64,000 nucleotides of DNA from Aldehydirespirator sp965203635 (GTDB lineage Bacteria > Actinomycetota > Acidimicrobiia > Acidimicrobiales > Aldehydirespiratoraceae): contig OZ241903.1 in the NCBI GenBank assembly GCA_965203635.1, positions 1,426,001 through 1,490,000 of the forward strand, in the 5' to 3' direction. The stretch's first letter is position 1, and every line of letters begins with the position of its first letter. The translations under genes and the position numbers were made by a program. Below the pieces are notes generated by a model, which was given only the letters and a program-made list of their open reading frames with translations, was not told the origin of the DNA and made no database searches. Of this stretch, positions 33,505 through 43,187 are shown in pieces.

Positions 33505-35238
33505 ATGGAAGACGGCGGCGGACCCGACCCCGGACACGGGTTGGACCCGGAAGCGGTGGAGAAGATCGACTTCGCCAAGGCACGCCGCGGCTACGAGCCC
33601 GAGTCCGTCCGCACCCGGCTGCGCAAGGCCGCCGACGAGATCCGCCGGCTGAACGCTCAGGTCGGCTCGCTGTCGGACCGGATCACCGAGCTGGAGGCCA
33701 CCCCTCCGGAGACGCTGGAGTCGCGCCGGGTGGCGGAGGCCCTGGGCGACGAGGCCACCCGCGTCCTGCAGTCGGCCAGCGACGCGGCCCAAGTACAGAT
33801 CGAGCGGGCCGAGGCCGAGCACGTCCGGATCGTGGGCGAGGCCGAGGCGGCCGCAGCCGCCATCGCCGAGGAGGGCCGCGAGCGGGGCAAGAACATGGTG
33901 GTGGAGGCCCAGACCGTCCGGGAGCGGATCCTGTCCGACCTGGCTCGCAAGCGCCATGAGCACCGGATCGAGGTGGAGCAGCTCAGGGTGACCCGCGATC
34001 GCCTGCTGGAGGCGCTCGGCATCTTCCGCCAGGGACTGGACGGCTGGATCGACGAGCTGGTCCAGGCCGAGCCGCGGGCTGCGGCCGCAGCCCAGCAGGC
34101 AGGACAGCGCGTCGCGGCCCAGCCGGAATCCACCGTGGCCGAGCTCGAGGCGGAGATCTCCACGGCGCGCCTGGCCGGGATGGCCCCCGCTGGGAGGTCC
34201 GGCGAGGAGGCCCCAGCCGGCGACGATGCCGCCGCCGAGGGCCCCGCCGGCGCCGACGCAGACGCCGACACCACGCCCGAAGAGGATCGCGAGGTCGCCG
34301 ACGCCGGCACTGCCCGGGCCGTCTCCGGCGCCGACGGGCCCGAGACACCGGATGAACTCGACGAGCCCGAAGCCGTGGGCGAGTACGTCGACCTCGAGGG
34401 CCTGACCATCGGGCCCTCGCCCGCACCCGCACCTGCCGCGGTCCGGCTCTACGACGTCGAGGCGGAGGCCTACGCCGAGTTCGACCCCGGGGCCGGCCCG
34501 CAGGAGGGGCAAGCCTCCGAGGCTCCCGATGATGCTGCGGCCGTCGCCTCCGATGAGACCGAGCCCGCGGCCGAGGCGCCGTCCGCGGATGCCGAGGCCA
34601 TCTTCGCCCGGCTGCGCTCCATCACTACGCAGCCCGTCGGGGAGCCGGAGCGGTGGTCCGCTGAGCCCGGCGCCACTGATGACGGCGCGGCCACCGGCGC
34701 CGCCGTCCCCGAGGCCGCGGACGGGTTCGCCGATGAACCCGACGAGTTCGCCGACGAAGTCGACGAAGAGTTCGACGGAGCCGAGGCTGCCGCCGTGCCG
34801 GCCGATCCCGACGATCTCGTCGGCGCGGCCCGGGCGGTGGCGGTGGGCGGGATCGCCCGCAGGCTCAAGCGGCTGGTCGTGGACGAGCAGGGCGACCTGC
34901 TCGACGCCGTGCGCCGCAACGGGGTCCGGGCCGTGCGCTCCACCATCACCAGCAACACCGGCGCCTACACCCGCGCCGTCCGGGTGCCGATGCAGGACTT
35001 CGCGTCCGACATAGACGTCAGCATCGACGACGTCGACCTCGAGGCGGCCGGCAGCGCCATCCTGTCAGTGCTGGTCGAGCCGGTCCGGGAGCGTCTCGGC
35101 GAATTGATCGAGGAAACCGACGACCCGGACGAGCTCACCACCGCAGTTCGATCGATCTACCGGGAGTCCCGATCGCGCCGGGCGGACACCGCAGCCGAAG
35201 CTGCCTTCTCTGCTGGCTGGCCGGAGCCGATATCGTGA
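33505..35238 (+). CDS. DivIVA-like coiled-coil protein with acidic disordered middle
   Basis: A 577-residue protein. Residues ~15-60 (VEKIDFAKARRGYEPESVRTRLRKAADEI) resemble the DivIVA membrane-binding motif, followed by a coiled-coil to about 190. A long acidic Ala/Glu/Asp/Pro-rich region runs to ~430. The C-terminal ~140 residues are helical and better conserved in appearance (ARRLKRLVVDEQGDLLDAVRR). Such proteins organise polar growth or division in actinobacteria. GGAGGA lies 4 nt before the ATG. Exact family membership is by resemblance. Confidence 0.65.
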   Translation: MEDGGGPDPGHGLDPEAVEKIDFAKARRGYEPESVRTRLRKAADEIRRLNAQVGSLSDRITELEATPPETLESRRVAEALGDEATRVLQSASDAAQVQIERAEAEHVRIVGEAEAAAAAIAEEGRERGKNMVVEAQTVRERILSDLARKRHEHRIEVEQLRVTRDRLLEALGIFRQGLDGWIDELVQAEPRAAAAAQQAGQRVAAQPESTVAELEAEISTARLAGMAPAGRSGEEAPAGDDAAAEGPAGADADADTTPEEDREVADAGTARAVSGADGPETPDELDEPEAVGEYVDLEGLTIGPSPAPAPAAVRLYDVEAEAYAEFDPGAGPQEGQASEAPDDAAAVASDETEPAAEAPSADAEAIFARLRSITTQPVGEPERWSAEPGATDDGAATGAAVPEAADGFADEPDEFADEVDEEFDGAEAAAVPADPDDLVGAARAVAVGGIARRLKRLVVDEQGDLLDAVRRNGVRAVRSTITSNTGAYTRAVRVPMQDFASDIDVSIDDVDLEAAGSAILSVLVEPVRERLGELIEETDDPDELTTAVRSIYRESRSRRADTAAEAAFSAGWPEPIS

Positions 35239-35244
35239 CCGTCG

Positions 35245-38166
35245 GTGCGTACCGTAACTCCCTCCCCCTCCGGCGGCCGATCCCGCTTCGGCTCTAGAAA
35301 AACCCGCTTCATCGCGATACTGGTAGCAGGCGGCCTGCTGGTCCTGCTCCTGTCGCTGCGAGGCATCGCCCGCTTCTACACCGACTATCTGTGGTTCGAC
35401 TCGCTGGGCCGGACCGACGTGTGGGGGCGGGTGCTGCTGGCCAAGATCGCCCTGTTCGCGATCTTCGCGGTGGCCTTCTTCATCCTGATGTGGATCAACC
35501 TCCTCATCGTCGACCGCCTGAAGCCCGAGATCCGCCCGCCCGGTCCCGAGGAGGAGATGCTCAGCCGCCTCCACGACCTGACGGCGGGCCGCACCCGGCT
35601 GGTGCGCCTGGTCATGTCGGTGGTGTTCTCGCTGCTGGCCGCGTCCGGGGTGTCCAACCAGTGGGAGGAGTGGCTGCTCTTCGTCAACCGCAAGGACTTC
35701 GGCATCGTCGATCCGCTGTTCGGCACCGACATCGGCTTCTACGTCTTCCGGCTGCCGTTCCTGACGTTCCTCGTGAACTGGTTGTTCGCCGCCTTCATGA
35801 TCATCCTCGTAGTGATCGGCATCTCCCACTACATCAACGGCGGCATCAGGGGCCAGGTGCCTCGGGGCGCACCCCGGGTGCTGCCGTCGGTGAAGGTGCA
35901 CCTGTCGGCGATCCTGGCCTGCCTGGCCCTGGTGAAGGCAGCCGACTACTGGCTGTCGCGCTACGAGCTCACCGTGTCGGACCGGGGCGTGGTCGACGGC
36001 GCCCTGTACACCGACGTCAAGGCCAAGCTGCCCGCCCTCAACCTGCTCCTGCTGATCTCGCTGTTCGCGGTGGTGCTGCTGGTGGTCAACCTGCGCCGGC
36101 GGGGCTGGGTGCTGCCGGTGCTGGCCGTGGGCCTGTGGGCCTTCACCGCCCTGGTGATGGGCAACATGTACCCCGCGTTCGTGCAGCGGTTCCAGGTCGA
36201 TCCCAACACCACCGCCCGCGAGTCCGTCTACACCGACGACAACATCGCGGCCACCCGGGCGGCCTACTCGCTTGTGCCCGACCGCGACGTGGCCCTCGAG
36301 GTGTTCGAATACCGGGAGAACCCCACGCCGGCCCAGTTGCGCACCGCGGCCCAGACCGTGCGCAACGCCCGGATCCTCGACCCGCTCACCCTCACCGACA
36401 CCTTCGAGAAGGACCAGGGCGAGCGGGACTTCTACCGCTTCTCCTCGGTGCTCGACGTCGATCGCTACGAGGTCGACGGTGAGCTGACCCAGGTGGTGCT
36501 GGCCGCCCGCGAGCTCAACCTGAGCGAGCTGGGATCGTGGGAGCGCCAGCATGTGGCCATCACCCACGGCTACGGGATGGCCATCGCCCGGGCCAACGTC
36601 ACCGACGTGCGGGGCAGCCCGGTGTTCATCACCGGCGGCCTGCCCGTCGAGGTGGACCCGGCCATAGACCTGCAACTCGACGAGCCCCAGATCTACGTCG
36701 GCGAGAACCTCGAGGGCTACGCGCTGGTGGGCGCCACCCGCGACGAGGTCGACTACGTGGACGGCCAGGGCCGCGAGGAGAGCTTCCGCTACACCGGCGA
36801 CGGCGGCGTCAACATGGGGTCGTTCCTGCGCCAGACCGCCTTCGCGCTGCGCTTCGGGCAGCTCGATCCGCTGATCTCCAACTTCGTGGACGGCAACACC
36901 AGCATCATCTACATCCGGGACGCCCAGGACCGGGTGAAGAGCGTCGCCCCGTTCCTGGAGTTCGACTCGGACGCCTACCCGGTGATCTTCGACGGCCGCA
37001 TCCACTACGTGCTCGATGCGTACACCACCACCGACCGCTACCCCTACTCCCAGAGCGCCGACACCAGCGGGCTGGAGGTCGGCGCCGAGCTGGCCGACGG
37101 CAGCGTCAACTACATCCGCAACTCGGTCAAGGCCGTCGTCGACTCCTACGACGGCGACGTGACGCTGTACGTCATGCCGGTCGCTGATCCGATCGTGGCC
37201 GCATGGCAGGGAGCCTTCCCCGACCTGTTCACCGACTTCTCCGAGATGCCCGAGGAGCTGCGCTCCCATCTGCGCTTCCCGACCGACCTGTTCACGGTGC
37301 AGACCAACATGTGGGCCTCCTACCAGGTGTCGGACCCCGAGGCGCTGATCATCGGCACCGAGCGCTGGGCGGTGGCCCAGGATCCGGGCCGCAGCGTGCA
37401 GGCCGGCGGCATCGCCGAGGCCGTGGTCGGGGACCGGGGCCTGCTGACCCGGCGGGAGCGGCGGGTTCCGGCCTACTACTCGCTGATCCAGCTCCCCGGC
37501 GAGGAGTCGGCGTCGTACGTGGCGCTGCGCTCGTTCGTGCCGGTCTCCGACGACGACAGCCGCAAGGAGCTCACCGCCTTCATGGTGGGTGAGACCCGCG
37601 CCGACGGGACCTCCCGCCTGGTGTCCTACGAGATGGCGAACCTGCTGGCGCCCGGCCCGGCCATCGTGGCGTCGAACATCTCCACCAACCCCGCCATCAG
37701 CCGGGAGCTGACCCTGCTCAACGACCAGGGCTCGCAGGTCGACTTCGGCGACATGCTGCTGCTGCCGGTCGAGAATTCGGTGCTGTACGTGCGACCGATG
37801 TACGTGCGGGCCCAGGGGACCCAGATCCCGCTGCTGGCCGGGGTGATCGCCTCGGTGGGCAACCGCACCGCGCTGGGCAAGACGCTGGGCGAGGCCCTCG
37901 ACGACCTGTACCCGGACGCCGACTTCGAAGACGTGGTGCTGCCCCCGATCGTGACCGACGGCGACGCGCCGGTGGCGGAGGAGCCGGACGAGCCGTCCGC
38001 GACCGACGACGCCGGCGAGCCGTCCGTGACCGACACCGAGGCGCCGGACGTCACCGTCGGCGAGCTGACGCCGGGGGAGACCCGGCAGCTGATCGACGAG
38101 CTGGCCGAGTTGCGCCGCCGCCAGGACGAGATCCTGGCCCGCCTGCTGGAGCAGCTAGAGAACTAG
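35245..38166 (+). CDS. UPF0182 family large membrane protein
   Basis: A 973-residue protein of the UPF0182/COG1615 family common in actinobacteria and cyanobacteria. Seven transmembrane helices fill the first ~310 residues (TDYLWFDSLGRTDVW is a family signature between helices 1 and 2). A large extracytoplasmic domain follows, ending in an acidic Thr/Pro-rich linker and a Glu/Arg helix. Function is unknown; one characterised member from cyanobacteria or mycobacteria is not something I can assign with certainty. TATCGT lies 8 nt before the GTG start. It begins 6 nt after the coiled-coil gene stop. Confidence 0.92.
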   Translation: MRTVTPSPSGGRSRFGSRKTRFIAILVAGGLLVLLLSLRGIARFYTDYLWFDSLGRTDVWGRVLLAKIALFAIFAVAFFILMWINLLIVDRLKPEIRPPGPEEEMLSRLHDLTAGRTRLVRLVMSVVFSLLAASGVSNQWEEWLLFVNRKDFGIVDPLFGTDIGFYVFRLPFLTFLVNWLFAAFMIILVVIGISHYINGGIRGQVPRGAPRVLPSVKVHLSAILACLALVKAADYWLSRYELTVSDRGVVDGALYTDVKAKLPALNLLLLISLFAVVLLVVNLRRRGWVLPVLAVGLWAFTALVMGNMYPAFVQRFQVDPNTTARESVYTDDNIAATRAAYSLVPDRDVALEVFEYRENPTPAQLRTAAQTVRNARILDPLTLTDTFEKDQGERDFYRFSSVLDVDRYEVDGELTQVVLAARELNLSELGSWERQHVAITHGYGMAIARANVTDVRGSPVFITGGLPVEVDPAIDLQLDEPQIYVGENLEGYALVGATRDEVDYVDGQGREESFRYTGDGGVNMGSFLRQTAFALRFGQLDPLISNFVDGNTSIIYIRDAQDRVKSVAPFLEFDSDAYPVIFDGRIHYVLDAYTTTDRYPYSQSADTSGLEVGAELADGSVNYIRNSVKAVVDSYDGDVTLYVMPVADPIVAAWQGAFPDLFTDFSEMPEELRSHLRFPTDLFTVQTNMWASYQVSDPEALIIGTERWAVAQDPGRSVQAGGIAEAVVGDRGLLTRRERRVPAYYSLIQLPGEESASYVALRSFVPVSDDDSRKELTAFMVGETRADGTSRLVSYEMANLLAPGPAIVASNISTNPAISRELTLLNDQGSQVDFGDMLLLPVENSVLYVRPMYVRAQGTQIPLLAGVIASVGNRTALGKTLGEALDDLYPDADFEDVVLPPIVTDGDAPVAEEPDEPSATDDAGEPSVTDTEAPDVTVGELTPGETRQLIDELAELRRRQDEILARLLEQLEN

Positions 38167-38181
38167 GACAGCGCCCAACAA

Positions 38182-38230
38182 GATCTCGGGTTTGTTCTGT
38201 GTGGCATTTCCACAGAATCGACCCGAGATC
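38182..38230. terminator. Bidirectional two-part hairpin terminator
   Basis: GATCTCGGGT (38182-38191) pairs perfectly with ACCCGAGATC (38221-38230). Inside, TTCTGTG pairs with CACAGAA. It lies between convergent genes, ending UPF0182 on one side and the glutamate-synthase-like gene on the other. Confidence 0.8.
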
Positions 38231-38248
38231 ACTGGCGACAGTTCCAGG

Positions 38249-39778
38249 CTAAGGCTCCTCGGCCACAGCGTCGGCGAAGATGCGGGCCTCGCGGGCCACT
38301 TCGCCCAGGGCGATGCGGGCCTCTGTGGCCTCGTCGGAGTAGCCGATGGCCTCGAGGATGGGCAGCAGCTCGCCGCGGCGGATCTGCATCTCCACCGCGG
38401 CCGGGTCCACCAGCGACGGGTGCTCCTCGCCCATGGCCTCGGCCAGCATGCGCAACTCCTGGCGCAGCCCGGTCACGTAGTTGGCCACCCGCACCGCCTT
38501 GGAGGTCGGGTCGAGCCCCCGGGTGAGCCACTTGCTCTGGGTGGCGACGCCGGTGGGGCAGCGGCCGCTGTGGCAGCGCTGGGCCTGGATGCAGCCGACC
38601 GCCATCATCGCCTCCCGGCCCACGCCGATCAGGTCGACCCCCAGGGCCATGGCCACCATCGCGTCGGGCCCGAAGCCGAGCTTGCCGGACCCCACGAACA
38701 CGACCGCCTCGTTCAGGTCGGCCTCCGCGAAGGCCTGGTAGACCTCGGCGAACCCGACCCGGAACGGCAGCGACACGTGGTCGGTGAACGTGAGCGGCCC
38801 CGCGCCGGTGCCGCCCTCGCCGCCGTCGACGGTGATGAAGTCGGGGCCCCGGCCGGTGTCGGCCATGCGGGACGCCAGCTCGACCCAGAAGCGCCGGTCG
38901 CCCACCGCCGACTTGATCCCCACCGGGAGCCCGGAGGCGTCGGCGATGCGCTCCACGAAGTCGACGAGCCCGGCCACGTCGTCGAACTCCGGGTGGTGGT
39001 TGGGGCTCCGCACGGTCACCCCCACCGGCACGCCCCGGGCCTCGGCGATGGCCGGCGTGACCTTCGGCGCGGGCAGGACCCCGCCCAGACCGGGCTTCGC
39101 CCCCTGGCTCAGCTTCAACTCCACCGCCCTGACCGGAGCCGAGTCGAGGCTGGCCAGGAAGGCGTCCATGCAGAAGCGCCCGTCGGCAGTGCGAGCGCCG
39201 AAGTAGCCGGTGCCCAGCTGGAACGTCAGGTCGGCGCCCTTGCGGTGGTATTGGCTGATGCCGCCCTCGCCGGTGTTGTGCAGGCACCCGGCCATGGCCG
39301 AGCCCCGGTTGAGGGCCTCCACCGCCGGGCCCGACAGCGAGCCGTAGGACATGCCCGAGATGTTCACCACCGAGTTGGGCCGGAAGGCGCCGGGCCGGTT
39401 GCGCCACGCGCCGAGCACCTTGGCCGCCCGCAGCTCGCCGGGCGGGGCGTCGCACTCCACCGGGAAGGCCGAATGCCGGAAGAACACGTAGCCGTCGGCC
39501 TCGACCCGGTTGTCGGAGCCGAACCCGAAGTACGGGTTCTCCTTCTTGGCGGTGGCGTACACCCAGCGGCGCTGGTTGCGGTTGAAGGGCCGCTCCTCGT
39601 CGTTGTCGCTGACGATGTACTGGCGCAGCTCCGGGCCGAACGACTCCAGCAGGTAGCGCAGATGGCCGATGATCGGGAAGTTGCGCAGGATGGCGTGCCG
39701 CTTCTGCACGACGTCGTAGACGCTCGTCACGACGAGCAGGGCAACGATCGCGGCCAGCGTCCACAGCCACCAGTTCAT
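38249..39778 (-). CDS. FMN-binding glutamate synthase family protein
   Basis: A 509-residue protein with one N-terminal transmembrane helix (WWLWTLAAIVALLVVTSVY) and the FMN-binding central domain of glutamate synthase: NISGMSYGSLSGPAVEAL, HNTGEGGIS, ELKLSQGAKPGLGG, and VDGGEGGTGAGP. The 3Fe-4S cysteines are in CIQAQRCHSGRCPTG. The amidotransferase and gltB C-terminal domains are absent, so it is the stand-alone membrane-tethered class found in many bacteria, whose substrate is not established. TAGCGT lies 6 nt before the ATG (leaderless). Confidence 0.88.
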   Translation of the reverse strand: MNWWLWTLAAIVALLVVTSVYDVVQKRHAILRNFPIIGHLRYLLESFGPELRQYIVSDNDEERPFNRNQRRWVYATAKKENPYFGFGSDNRVEADGYVFFRHSAFPVECDAPPGELRAAKVLGAWRNRPGAFRPNSVVNISGMSYGSLSGPAVEALNRGSAMAGCLHNTGEGGISQYHRKGADLTFQLGTGYFGARTADGRFCMDAFLASLDSAPVRAVELKLSQGAKPGLGGVLPAPKVTPAIAEARGVPVGVTVRSPNHHPEFDDVAGLVDFVERIADASGLPVGIKSAVGDRRFWVELASRMADTGRGPDFITVDGGEGGTGAGPLTFTDHVSLPFRVGFAEVYQAFAEADLNEAVVFVGSGKLGFGPDAMVAMALGVDLIGVGREAMMAVGCIQAQRCHSGRCPTGVATQSKWLTRGLDPTSKAVRVANYVTGLRQELRMLAEAMGEEHPSLVDPAAVEMQIRRGELLPILEAIGYSDEATEARIALGEVAREARIFADAVAEEP

Positions 39779-39817
39779 GCCTGAACGCTAGCCGTGGCCG
39801 ATCCCGCCGTCGGTGTG

Positions 39818-39879
39818 TTGAGCGTGGGGAGCGGGCCGGGTTAGGTTTGGGGATGGCCCGGCCCGCAGGACGTACGTGA
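39818..39879 (+). promoter_or_regulatory. Promoter and 8-codon leader ORF before the APC permease
   Basis: TTGAGC (39818-39823), a 17-nt spacer and TTAGGT (39841-39846) form a good promoter. The first ATG, at 39853, opens an 8-codon frame (MARPAGRT) whose TGA at 39877-39879 overlaps the GTG start of the permease (39876). This would couple permease translation to the leader peptide. Confidence 0.45.
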
Positions 39880-41972
39880 GCGAGCAAGGCTCAGGCGGGG
39901 TGCTGGCCGGGCTGTCCCGCTCGCTGGGGCTCCGACACGTCTTCGTCCTCAGCACCGGCGCGATGCTCTCGTCGGGCCTGTTCCTGCTGCCGGGCCTGGC
40001 CGCGGCCGACGCCGGACCCAGCGCGGTGCTGGCCTACGCCCTGGCCGGCGTGGTGGCCGTGCCCGCCATGCTGAGCGTGGCCGAGCTCTCCACCGCCATG
40101 CCCCGGGCCGGGGGCGCCTACTACTTCCTGGTCCGGGCCTACGGACCGGCGGTCGGAACCTTCTCGGGCATGGCCACATGGCTGTCGCTGGTGCTCAAGG
40201 ACGCCTTCGCCCTGGTCGGCATGAGCGCCTACCTCAACATCGTCCTCGACGTGCCGGCCAAACCGCTGGCGGTGGTGCTAATCGCCGGCTTCACCATCGT
40301 CAACATCTGCGGCACCCGGGCCAGCGCGGGGGTGCAGATGCTGCTGGTGGGCTTCGTGCTGGCCGTGATGGGCTGGTTCATCGCGGTGGGGCTGCCCCGG
40401 GTCGGCGGCGGCGACGGCGGCGACCACCTGGAGCCCTTCTTCACCGACGGGACGGGCGGGCTGGTCAGCGTGGTCGGGCTGGTGTTCGTGTCCTACGGCG
40501 GGCTGACCAAGGTGGCCAGCGCGGCCGAGGAGATCAACGACCCGTCCCGCAACATCCCGCTGGGGATGGGGCTGTCGCTGCTGGTCAGCACCGCGCTGTA
40601 CACGCTCGGCGTGCTGGTGGCGGTGGCGGTGGTCCCGCCGGCGCTGCTGCACGACGACCTGGCCCCGATCTACTCCGCGGCGGAGGACGTGATGCCCACC
40701 GCGGGGGCGGTGCTGGTGGTGGTGGCCGCGCTGGCCGCGTTCTCGTCGGCCACCAACGCCGGGATCCTGGCCGCGGCCCGCTACCCGCTGGCCATGAGCC
40801 GCGACCGGCTGGTGGGCGAGAGGCTCGGCCGGCTCAACCGGTTCAACACCCCGGCCTGGGGCGTGGCGGTGACCGGCGCGGGGATGGCCGTGGTGGTGCT
40901 GGCCCTCGACGTGGCCGCCATCGCCAAGGTGGCCAGCGCCTTCGTGCTGCTGACCCTGGCCCTGGTGAACTCGGCGGTGCTGGTGCTGCGGGCCTCGCGG
41001 ATCGCCTCGTACGCCCCGGGCTTCACCGCGCCGCTGTTCCCCTACCTGCAGCTGGCCGGCATCGCCATCGACCTGTACCTGATCGTCGAGCTGGGTGCGG
41101 TGGCGCTGCTGCTGACCGGGGCGTCGGTGGTGCTGGGGGTGGTGTGGTACGTGTTCTACGGGCGCACCCGGTCGATGCACGGGGGGGCCATCTACCACGT
41201 GTTCGAGCGCTGGGGGCGGCTGGTCGACCGGGGCCTGGACCGCGAGCTGAGCGCGGCGGTGCAGAGCCACGGCGTGCGGGTCGGCGACGAGTACCCGGGG
41301 CTCATCGCCCGGGCCGCGGTGGTGAGCATTCCCGAGGGCACCGACATCAACGAGGCCGCGGTGCGGGCCTCGGAGGTGCTGTCGAGCCAGACGAAGGTGG
41401 ACGTGGCCACGGTGACCGACCGGTTCCTGGAGTCGGGCTCGCTGTGGATCCAGCCCTCCGAGCAGCATCCCACCGCCACGCCGGTGGCGTTCTTCGACAC
41501 CGACGACGACTACCTGGTGATCGTGCGGGCCGCGGGCGGCATCCGCATCCCCGCGGCCTGGGGCGGCCGGGACGAGCAGGTGAAGGCCCTGTTCTTCCTG
41601 GCCGGGTGCAGCACCGAGCCGGGCCGGGTGCTGCGACTGGCCGGCGAGCTGGCCGCCTACCTGCACTCGGACCGGGCCGAGGCGGTGGCCGAGGCCGCCT
41701 TCGAGGCCGAGGTGAAGGAGGCCCTGCTGCCCGACCTGTCGATCGGCCAGTACCCGCTGATGCCGGAGCTGTCGACGTCGGCGCTGATCGGCCGGCGGGT
41801 GGGGGCGCTCACCATCGATGCGGGCTTCTTCCTGGAGGCGGTCAGCCGCGAGGGCCGGGTGCTGCGGGCCGAGGCCGACCTGGTGCTGGAGGCCGACGAC
41901 CAGATCACCGTGCTCGGCCCGCCCAACAGCCTGCCCGTCCTCGACGACGTGGTGGGAGTCCTGGCCGACTGA
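39876..41972 (+). CDS. APC-family amino-acid permease with EIIA-like and RCK_C-like tail domains
   Basis: A 698-residue protein. Residues ~15-430 form an APC permease: the helix-1 break is STGAMLSSGLFLLPG, helix 6 is VFVSYGGLTKVASAAEEINDPSRNIP, and about 12 helices are seen. After a linker, residues ~470-610 resemble a PTS EIIA-type fold (VVSIPEGTDINEAAVRAS, DDDYLVIVRAAGGIRIP) without an obvious phosphorylatable His. Residues ~625-695 resemble RCK_C/TrkA-C (LIGRRVGALTIDAGFFLEA... ITVLGPPNSL), a nucleotide-sensing module. Regulation of uptake by a cytoplasmic ligand is inferred. The GTG start overlaps an upstream short frame. Confidence 0.8.
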   Translation: MSEQGSGGVLAGLSRSLGLRHVFVLSTGAMLSSGLFLLPGLAAADAGPSAVLAYALAGVVAVPAMLSVAELSTAMPRAGGAYYFLVRAYGPAVGTFSGMATWLSLVLKDAFALVGMSAYLNIVLDVPAKPLAVVLIAGFTIVNICGTRASAGVQMLLVGFVLAVMGWFIAVGLPRVGGGDGGDHLEPFFTDGTGGLVSVVGLVFVSYGGLTKVASAAEEINDPSRNIPLGMGLSLLVSTALYTLGVLVAVAVVPPALLHDDLAPIYSAAEDVMPTAGAVLVVVAALAAFSSATNAGILAAARYPLAMSRDRLVGERLGRLNRFNTPAWGVAVTGAGMAVVVLALDVAAIAKVASAFVLLTLALVNSAVLVLRASRIASYAPGFTAPLFPYLQLAGIAIDLYLIVELGAVALLLTGASVVLGVVWYVFYGRTRSMHGGAIYHVFERWGRLVDRGLDRELSAAVQSHGVRVGDEYPGLIARAAVVSIPEGTDINEAAVRASEVLSSQTKVDVATVTDRFLESGSLWIQPSEQHPTATPVAFFDTDDDYLVIVRAAGGIRIPAAWGGRDEQVKALFFLAGCSTEPGRVLRLAGELAAYLHSDRAEAVAEAAFEAEVKEALLPDLSIGQYPLMPELSTSALIGRRVGALTIDAGFFLEAVSREGRVLRAEADLVLEADDQITVLGPPNSLPVLDDVVGVLAD

Positions 41973-42066
41973 GGACCACAGGGCTCTTTCGAGCAGGCCG
42001 TCCGTTTAGGCCTCCACGTGTGTAGCGGGCGGGTGCGCACCGCTCTCGGTCCGGCTGGCTCTTTCC

Positions 42067-42105
42067 TGACGTAGTTGTACCGCTATGAGGTGCACAACTA
42101 CGTCA
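42067..42105. terminator. Perfect 12-bp inverted repeat between permease and SDR genes
   Basis: TGACGTAGTTGT (42067-42078) and ACAACTACGTCA (42094-42105) are exact complements around a 15-nt loop that can itself pair ACC/GGT. It could terminate the permease transcript or be an operator for the SDR gene 100 bp on. It is clearly AT-richer than its surroundings. Confidence 0.55.
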
Positions 42106-42206
42106 AGAATGCAGCCAAGGCATGTCTCGGTGAGATGAGAACTGCGGGCTCTCGGCGCGGCCTCTAAGTTGTGCGGGTTGGCCGGCTCCAACTGAGGGGG
42201 ACCGAC

Positions 42207-42977
42207 ATGGAATTGGCAGGGGCCGCGGCCGTCGTCACCGGGGGAGCGTCGGGCATAGGGCGTGCGTGCGCGCACCGGCTGGCCGGGCTGGGCGCCCACT
42301 GCGTGATCCTCGACATCCAGGCGGCCAAGGGCGCCGACGCGGCCGCGGAGGTCGGAGGGGTGTTCGTGGAGGGCGACGTGGCCGAGGAGGTGCCGGTGCA
42401 GGCTGCGGTGGAGGCGGCCGGGGAGCTGGGCCCGCTGCGAGTGCTGGTCAACTCGGCCGGGATCTCCACTGCGGTGCGCACGGTCGACCGCCACGGCCAG
42501 CCCATGCCGCTGGAGCGGTTCGAGCGGGTGGTGGCCACCAACCTGATCGGCACGTTCAACTGCATCCGGTTGGCGGCCTCGGCCATGGCCCGCACCGAGC
42601 CGGTGGACGCCGACGGCCAGCGGGGCGCCATCGTCAACATGGCCTCGGTGGCGGCCTTCGACGGCCAGACCGGCCAGAACGCCTACTCGGCCTCCAAGGG
42701 CGGAGTGGTGGGCATGACCCTGCCCATAGCGAGGGACCTGGTGCCGCTGGGGGTGCGGATCAACACCATCGCGCCGGGGCTGATCAACACGCCCATCTAC
42801 GGCACCGGGGAGGCGGCCGAGGAGTTCAAGGCCCGCCTGGCCACCGGCGTGCTGTTCCCCAAGCGCCTGGGCACCGCCGACGAGCTGGCCTCGATGGTGA
42901 TGGAGCTGATCACCAACGACTACATGAACGGCGAGGTCATCAGGGTTGACGCGGGCATCCGCCTACCGCCGAAGTAA
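42207..42977 (+). CDS. Short-chain dehydrogenase, HSD10 / 3-hydroxyacyl-CoA dehydrogenase type 2-like
   Basis: A 256-residue classical SDR: TGGASGIGRA nucleotide motif, NSAGI, catalytic Ser in NMASVAAFDGQTGQ, YSASK catalytic pair, and PGLINTPIYG. The ending VIRVDAGIRLPPK and the long loop TVDRHGQPMPLERF are typical of the HSD17B10-like group that oxidises 3-hydroxyacyl-CoAs. GAGGGGG lies 6 nt before ATG 42207. It is monocistronic: an inverted repeat lies before it and the tRNA gene after it. Confidence 0.85.
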   Translation: MELAGAAAVVTGGASGIGRACAHRLAGLGAHCVILDIQAAKGADAAAEVGGVFVEGDVAEEVPVQAAVEAAGELGPLRVLVNSAGISTAVRTVDRHGQPMPLERFERVVATNLIGTFNCIRLAASAMARTEPVDADGQRGAIVNMASVAAFDGQTGQNAYSASKGGVVGMTLPIARDLVPLGVRINTIAPGLINTPIYGTGEAAEEFKARLATGVLFPKRLGTADELASMVMELITNDYMNGEVIRVDAGIRLPPK

Positions 42978-43002
42978 CGCTCCGGCACTGGTCCGTCGGC
43001 GT

Positions 43003-43031
43003 TGCGGGCGGGTCGCCGGCCCCGGTAGAAT
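43003..43031 (+). promoter_or_regulatory. tRNA-fMet promoter
   Basis: TTGCGG (43003-43008), 17-nt spacer, TAGAAT (43026-43031). The tRNA begins 6 nt after the -10, so transcription likely starts at or next to the mature 5' end. Confidence 0.7.
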
Positions 43032-43036
43032 CGCTC

Positions 43037-43113
<77 letters not shown>

Positions 43114-43117
43114 ACAA

Positions 43118-43153
43118 AAGCCCAGGTCAGAGCACCCGCCCTGACTTGGGCTT
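43118..43153 (+). terminator. Hairpin terminator after tRNA-fMet
   Basis: AAGCCCAGGTCAG (43118-43130) pairs with CTGACTTGGGCTT (43141-43153), one G-T wobble, around a 10-nt loop. No U-tract follows. It starts 5 nt after the CCA. Confidence 0.8.
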
Positions 43154-43187
43154 CACCGCGTTCGGGCTAGTGCCCGATAGGGAGACA

